NCBI GenBank assembly: GCA_021464525.1
Contig: JADRCO010000111.1
Location: 1-53,232 of the forward strand
Length of the DNA: 53,232 bases
Source of the DNA: Rhizophagus sp. LPA8_4_AMF
Lineage: Eukaryota; Glomeromycota; Glomeromycetes; Glomerales; Glomeraceae
Direction: 5' to 3'
The position numbers and the translations under genes were made by a program. How positions within the stretch are numbered: the stretch's first letter is position 1; every line of letters starts with the position of its first letter. Of the stretch, positions 48,999 through 53,232 are shown in pieces. The notes beneath the pieces are model-generated. The model searched no databases. It saw only the letters and a list, made by a program, of their open reading frames with translations, and was not told where the DNA came from.

Positions 48999-49760
48999 CA
49001 GGCTATTGTCAAAATGTTGAAACTAAAACCTGTTAAAATAGCGAAATGCCAAAATAGTTTCGACATATCAAAATTGTCAAAACTTAAAAATATTACATTT
49101 TACTTAATATCTCAGCATCCAATAATCATAGAAAGATGTATCATAGTTCGTTGGAATCATCTTATAACAATGAGTTGAATGGTAGTAAAATTATCTTTCT
49201 ACGATCACTGGATGCTGAAATATTGAGCAAAACGTCAAAAATTGGCATTTTTATATTTTATGATACTGCGCCATTTGACGTTTTGCTTAATATTTTGGCA
49301 TCTAATAATCGTAAAAAGATGTGCCATAGCTTGTTGAAATTGTCTCATAAATATGAGTCAAATGGTGGCAAAACCATCTTTCTACAATCACTGGATGCTA
49401 AGATATTGAGCAAAACATCAAAAATCAGCATTTTGTATTTTATAATACTGCATCATTTGACGTTTCACTCAATATCTTGGCATTCAGTGATCATAAAAGG
49501 ATGATTTTACCACCATTTAACTCACCATTATGAGGTGATTCCAAAGAGCTATGGTACATCTTTTTACAATCATTGGATGCCAAGATATTAAGCAAAACAC
49601 AATATCATAAAATATAAAATGCCAATTTTGACATTTCACTCAATATCTCAGCATTCAGTGATTATAGAAAGATGATTTTACCATCATTTGACTCATTATT
49701 ATGAGATGATTCCAATGAGCTATAGTACATCTTTTTATGATTATTGGATATAAAGGACAA
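48999..49760. repeat. Nested array of direct and inverted ~75-bp and palindromic ~100-bp units
   Basis: A ~75-bp unit (AAGATGTaCCATAGcTcgTT ... GGTaaaATcATCTTTCTA) occurs forward at 49132-49205 and 49310-49387, then inverted at 49493-49571 and 49670-49745. The linkers are themselves palindromic: GGATGCTGAAATATTGAGCA then AAACGTCAAA pairs with TTTGACGTTTTGCTTAATAT then TTTGGCATC (49206-49310). The whole stretch could fold into a large hairpin. The open frame at 49136-49504 is a by-product of the repeats. Confidence 0.7.
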
Positions 49761-50244
49761 AAATTTTTAGGGGGGTGAGTAAAATGGCAAAAAAATGACT
49801 TTTTGCATTTATTCTTGAAATTTAATAATAATTCTAGTTATAATAAAACTTTATGAATTTTTATTCAATTATTACAATTAAATATTCATTTAAAAGATAA
49901 TAAAAATTTACATGTTATGATATAATTATTTTTTAGCTTATATATGTAAAAAATAAAATTATAATTAACTTAAAAATAATAAAAATTTTAAAATTTTATA
50001 AATATATTAATAGAAAATTATTATTTATCACTGATGCGATTTGTTACTAGTCTTTTTGTCACGTAATATGCGTAGTAGTCACATGAATTATACTTTATTA
50101 GACTTTCTGATTATCAAGCTGATCAGTATTTCTCACGTTTGTTCTCTTTTTCATTCAACTTTTTTTTGCTTTTTCTTTCTTTAATATTAAAAGTAAAACT
50201 ATTCCTTTCATTTATTTTTTTCCCCTTTTATATAAACCTACCTT

Positions 50245-50805
50245 ATGGACGAAGAAGAATTTGAAGACATTAACATTTTAGAATTTGCTCATGATATGTA
50301 GTGTGTTGTCTTGAGTGATGTTGGTTTATAAAATTTGTTAGGTTAGGTGTGTAGTGTTATTGATTTAGAGCTAACTTGAAATTAGGGTAAGGATAATTTG
50401 GTGTGTTATCTTTAAAATGGTGTTGGGTTAGAGTTAACTTGGAGTTAGGGTAAGGACAGCTTGTTTAGGTTAAATATGTTATTTTTAGAGTGATGTTGGT
50501 TTAGAGTAGCTTAGGGTTAGGGTGAGAAGAGTTTGTTTAGGGTTAAGAATTAGGATAGGAAATTTGAGTTAGAAATGGTTATGATTATTAATCATTTATG
50601 TTTTTCTTTTTTTAGATGATTGCAGTGATATAGGTGGTGAAACGGTCTTGTCTAACGAAAGCAACCATATATTGTTGTATTCAGGAAGGAAGTTTGAATC
50701 ATAGGAAGCTTGCGAAAGTTTTATTACTGTGTGGGCTAAGCAGCAGGGCTTTGGCTTATATTTTGTGGTTGGAACGAAAATAATACTTTAACTCATTTGT
50801 CTTGG
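50245..50805 (+). pseudogene. FAR1/MULE-like gene fragment, two exons, stop-broken
   Basis: ATG at 50245 opens MDEEEFEDINILEFAHDM, then a stop or donor (gtagtg). After about 320 bp a pyrimidine tract and ag at 50616 open a second block: DDCSDIGGETVLSNESNHIL, LYSGRKFES, a TAG stop, and then EACESFITVWAKQQGFGLYF. The pattern [RK]-x-F-x-S-W-E-x-C...F...WA-x-x-x-GF is that of FAR1-type DNA-binding domains from Mutator-like transposases; here Trp (TGG) has become TAG. The downstream LSWMIPYQVENWSDCVINDV may be its continuation in another frame. Assignment is by pattern memory. Confidence 0.4.
50336..50580 (+). repeat. Degenerate TTAGGG-rich direct repeats
   Basis: Roughly 100-bp imperfect direct repeats (TTAGAGTTAACTTGGAGTTA then GGGTAAGGA and variants) include several TTAGGG hexamers, e.g. 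CTTAGGGTTAGGGTGAG. All lie in the same orientation inside what looks like the intron of the broken FAR1-like gene. Confidence 0.55.
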
Positions 50806-51344
50806 ATGATACCATATCAAGTTGAGAATTGGTCTGACTGTGTTATAAATGATGTTACTCATAAGACTAATCGCTATGGTATGGTGTTATCTTTAATCAT
50901 TAGATTTAATAATGATCAAAAAAATTTAGTAGTTACTAATGAATAGAAAGAATGTATCAATAGAAAGAATGTATCATTAGAAAGAATGTATCATTAGAAA
51001 AAGATATTAATAGTAATATGTAAATAGGACACGATAATGTTAATAATTAATTTGTATAGTTTATTGCTTTGCTTTAGTAATAATAAAAAACTGATCACAT
51101 GATAATAGTCTAAGCATGTGACATTGAGGACTGGCGATATATCGCCATTGCGATAAAAAGTAAAACCCATATTAATATTTTATTTAGAATTATATAATAA
51201 AAAAAATTTTTTATATATAATCACATTAAAATGAAAATTATCTATATGTGTGACTATACAAAAAATCCCACTATAAGTACACCTTTTTATAATCACTCTA
51301 TTTGCTAGTCTCAAGAAGTGTGATTATAAAGAAGGTTGACTGTA

Positions 51345-53232
51345 GTTGTAGACTTTTTTACTCCTTAATTTTAAATATGTGATTATTTTCAAAAATTATA
51401 TCTTTAGCTGTTATTATCTTCTTACATCTATTATCATTTTTATTTACTTATACGATCAAAAACTGTCTATTCTGCAGATAAATCAATAATTGTGATATAG
51501 ATTAATTTTACCAATTCCATCTATTACTTTAATAAGTATTTTTGCACAAAATTTGGATATAATTTCACATTTAATTTTCTGTTCAAATTTTTATCTTTTT
51601 TTCTTCTCTTATTTTTTTCTCACTGTTAACACTTTCCTTCTTTTCTTTTCTTTTTCTTCTGTGCTTACCTACTCTTCTTCCTTGTAATTTACAGATGAAG
51701 ATGGTATTGATAGTAAGGCTATCTTCAGACAGCTCATGTTTGTCAGCTGTTGAATTGTTAAAAAGAATCACAAGTTTTGTAAAGTTGAGCAAAAATATAT
51801 ATTTGAGAAGTTTATAGGCAAACCTGCATAATTGATCATAGTGAATAACTACAATCTTTCTAATAAGACCTATGCATAATTGTTTTAATAAAGTTTGCAA
51901 TCCTTTATGTTTGAAGTTGATTTCTGATCTAATATCACTGATAAGTTTATAGGTTAAAATCAGTAACTGAAAAGTTATTTTTGCCATTCAAGATCTTTTT
52001 TTTGCTTGACACTAGAGATCTGAACATAGAAAAACCCTTTTTTGGTGGTGGTAAAGGTAGTGATTATTGTAATGGTTGTCTCAACATTTTGTAAAATCAA
52101 CTCTGGAAAAATAAAAGATGTGTTATAAAAATGAGTACTAGAAGGAGACATTTTTACTGTAATCTTTCCTTACTTTAATTAATAACACAAGATGCCTAAT
52201 GAAATGCCAAGTTTTTTAGTTACTTGATGTGCAGATAAATACATAAGAAAAGGAAATATATACTGTATACAATTTTTGATTTGAATTATTATATATAATT
52301 TTCATTGATAAGCATTACACATGTCAAATAAGTAAGAATCGGCTTTGCCGATTTGCAAATATACCATATTATTTTGTTCGATTTGTGGCTTTTTATTGCT
52401 AATTTTTTGGTGCGTATTACCAAAAATTGAAAAATCTTTAGTAAAAATCATCATACTGATTTTTAAATCAGTATAACGATTTTAGTATAGATTAAGTTTA
52501 TTTTATATTGTGCAAAGCTATTCTTTTCTATTTAGTAAAAATTGAATAAGCGATTTTGTAATAATTTTAGAATAGATTATGCTTATTTTCATTTCGTACA
52601 GATTATTTTTTTATTTAGTAAAAATTGTCATAGTGATTTTTATATCAGAGAAGCAATTTTTGTAATAATTTTAAAATAGATTATGCCTATTTTCGTATTG
52701 TACAAAACTATTTCTATTTAGTAAAAAATTGTCATGATGATTTTTATATCAGAGAAGCAATTTGTAATGATTTTAAAATTGATTATATGGGCCGGTGCAA
52801 AAAGATTAGTACCTCAACAAAATGCCAATAAAAAAATTTTTTACTATGTAAATTTTTATTTATTTATTTAAATTATGTTAATATATACTTGGGAAATATG
52901 AAAATATAAGTGTAAGATTAAATTGTGTATTATCAATTAAAATTACTATAGTCCCCAAATTTTTTATCAATTAATTGCGCATTTTTATATTATATTTAAA
53001 GTACTTTTTGACATATTTAAGTGTCATTTTCTAAAATTTAATTAAAACTTTATGGGTTTTTTTTTAAAAAATGAATTTATTAATGTATTATGAATAAGAT
53101 AAAAGATTTGGGTGTGAACTTGAACTTACAATTTTACTTTTACAACCATTTAAATACCTTCAATTGGTTAAAATTTATAGTAATAAGTAGTGATAAAAAA
53201 ATTTTCTGATAATTATAGTATTTTACTATTTT
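51345..53232. other. Right edge: spacer with minisatellite, no convincing gene
   Basis: A minus-strand open frame at 51583-51987 has a Lys/Glu-rich end and no recognisable domain; I do not call it a gene. A 7-bp stem, 3-nt loop hairpin (AATCGGC ttt GCCGATT, 52337-52353) and the tandem array at 52430-52790 are the only clear structures. Confidence 0.4.
52430..52790. repeat. ~105-bp tandem minisatellite, 3-4 degenerate copies
   Basis: The unit runs from TATTTAGTAAAAATTGTCAT through GATTTTTATATCAGAGAAGC and TTTTAAAATAGATTATGC to TACAAAACTATT. Copies start near 52435, 52530, 52613 and 52717 and become more alike towards the right. The array ends at GGGCCGGTGCAAAAAGATTA, a sequence that looks like a transposon terminus. 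Confidence 0.7.

Larger units (their letters stand above)
48760..51342. mobile_element. TA-flanked terminal-inverted-repeat element (Tc1/mariner-pogo-like ends), 2.6 kb, no transposase
   Basis: The left end reads TAGTCAACTTCCTTTATAAG and continues CACCTCTTG. The right end, reverse-complemented from 51342, reads CAGTCAACCTTCTTTATAAT and continues CACACTTCTTG. Both ends then repeat a TTATAAGCAC/TTATAATCAC unit. TA dinucleotides flank both sides (48758-48759 and 51343-51344), the target duplication of Tc1/mariner-superfamily elements; CAGTCAAC ends recall pogo-like elements. The interior contains a nested palindromic repeat array, a broken FAR1-like gene and telomere-like G-rich repeats. No DDE/DDD transposase frame was found, so it is non-autonomous. 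Confidence 0.6.

Noticed and set aside
49136-49504. 122-aa open frame with internal repeats
   Set aside because: The repetition comes from the inverted-repeat array of the TA-flanked element; the frame ends arbitrarily and has no domain.
51133-51146. 14-bp palindrome GGCGATATATCGCC
   Set aside because: Short, single, without a neighbouring gene; noted but not evidence of function.
51583-51987. 134-aa minus-strand open frame
   Set aside because: No recognisable domain, a Lys/Glu-rich low-complexity end, composition like the AT-rich spacer, and no splice partners. Probably chance.

Overview
This is a very AT-rich, intron-rich eukaryotic window. Genes are broken by short (about 50-120 bp) GT-AG introns, homopolymer A/T tracts are everywhere, and long gaps hold decayed mobile DNA. 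The gene set (Stm1-like ribosome factor, Atf1-type bZIP with Aft1-style domains, Ras2/RasB-type GTPase) is fungal. Base composition, intron density and the kinds of degenerate repeat families resemble arbuscular mycorrhizal fungi (Glomeromycotina, Rhizophagus-like); this assignment is inference. I rebuilt spliced gene models by hand from splice sites and reading frame. Thirteen protein-coding models close in frame from ATG to stop.

Layout. 0.4-3.5 kb (-): an MPN/JAB1-domain protein whose metal-binding histidines are replaced, with a SUMO-interacting-type motif. 4.5-6.1 kb (-): a Stm1/SERBP1-like RGG protein, divergent from RPN8 (6.6-7.8 kb, +; proteasome lid), which converges on dihydropteridine reductase (8.0-9.1 kb, -). 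10.9-12.8 kb (-): an ATF/CREB bZIP factor with a long upstream region. 16.4-17.6 kb (-): TRM8 tRNA m7G46 methyltransferase, divergent from dynactin p50 (17.9-19.9 kb, +). 21.4-22.0 kb (-): a Q/N/R-rich repeat ORF. 25.9-28.4 kb (-): PEX5, divergent from EME1 (28.6-31.0 kb, +). 31.9-33.0 kb (+): cis-prenyltransferase with a GC-AG intron.

33.4-37.9 kb is a mobile-element graveyard: inverted clusters of one motif at each end, an hAT-like fragment, a broken nuclease-like gene and an unassigned broken ORF. 40.8-41.0 kb (+) is a tiny proline-rich ORF that shares a C-terminal motif with the Q/N-rich ORF at 21.4 kb. 41.9-43.3 kb (+) is an NSRP1-like splicing regulator; 43.8-44.8 kb (+) ribose-5-phosphate isomerase, convergent with a LisH-WD40 gene (44.9-46.3 kb, -). 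46.8-48.1 kb (+) is a decayed Ras2/RasB copy. 48.76-51.34 kb is a TA-flanked, terminal-inverted-repeat element carrying nested palindromes and a broken FAR1-like gene. The right end (51.3-53.2 kb) holds a tandem minisatellite and no convincing gene.

The intact genes are unrelated housekeeping functions, not an operon or cluster. Repeated themes are head-to-head promoters (Stm1/RPN8, TRM8/dynactin, PEX5/EME1, LisH-WD40/Ras copy) and two non-catalytic MPN-fold proteins within 8 kb. No rRNA, tRNA or CRISPR was recognised.
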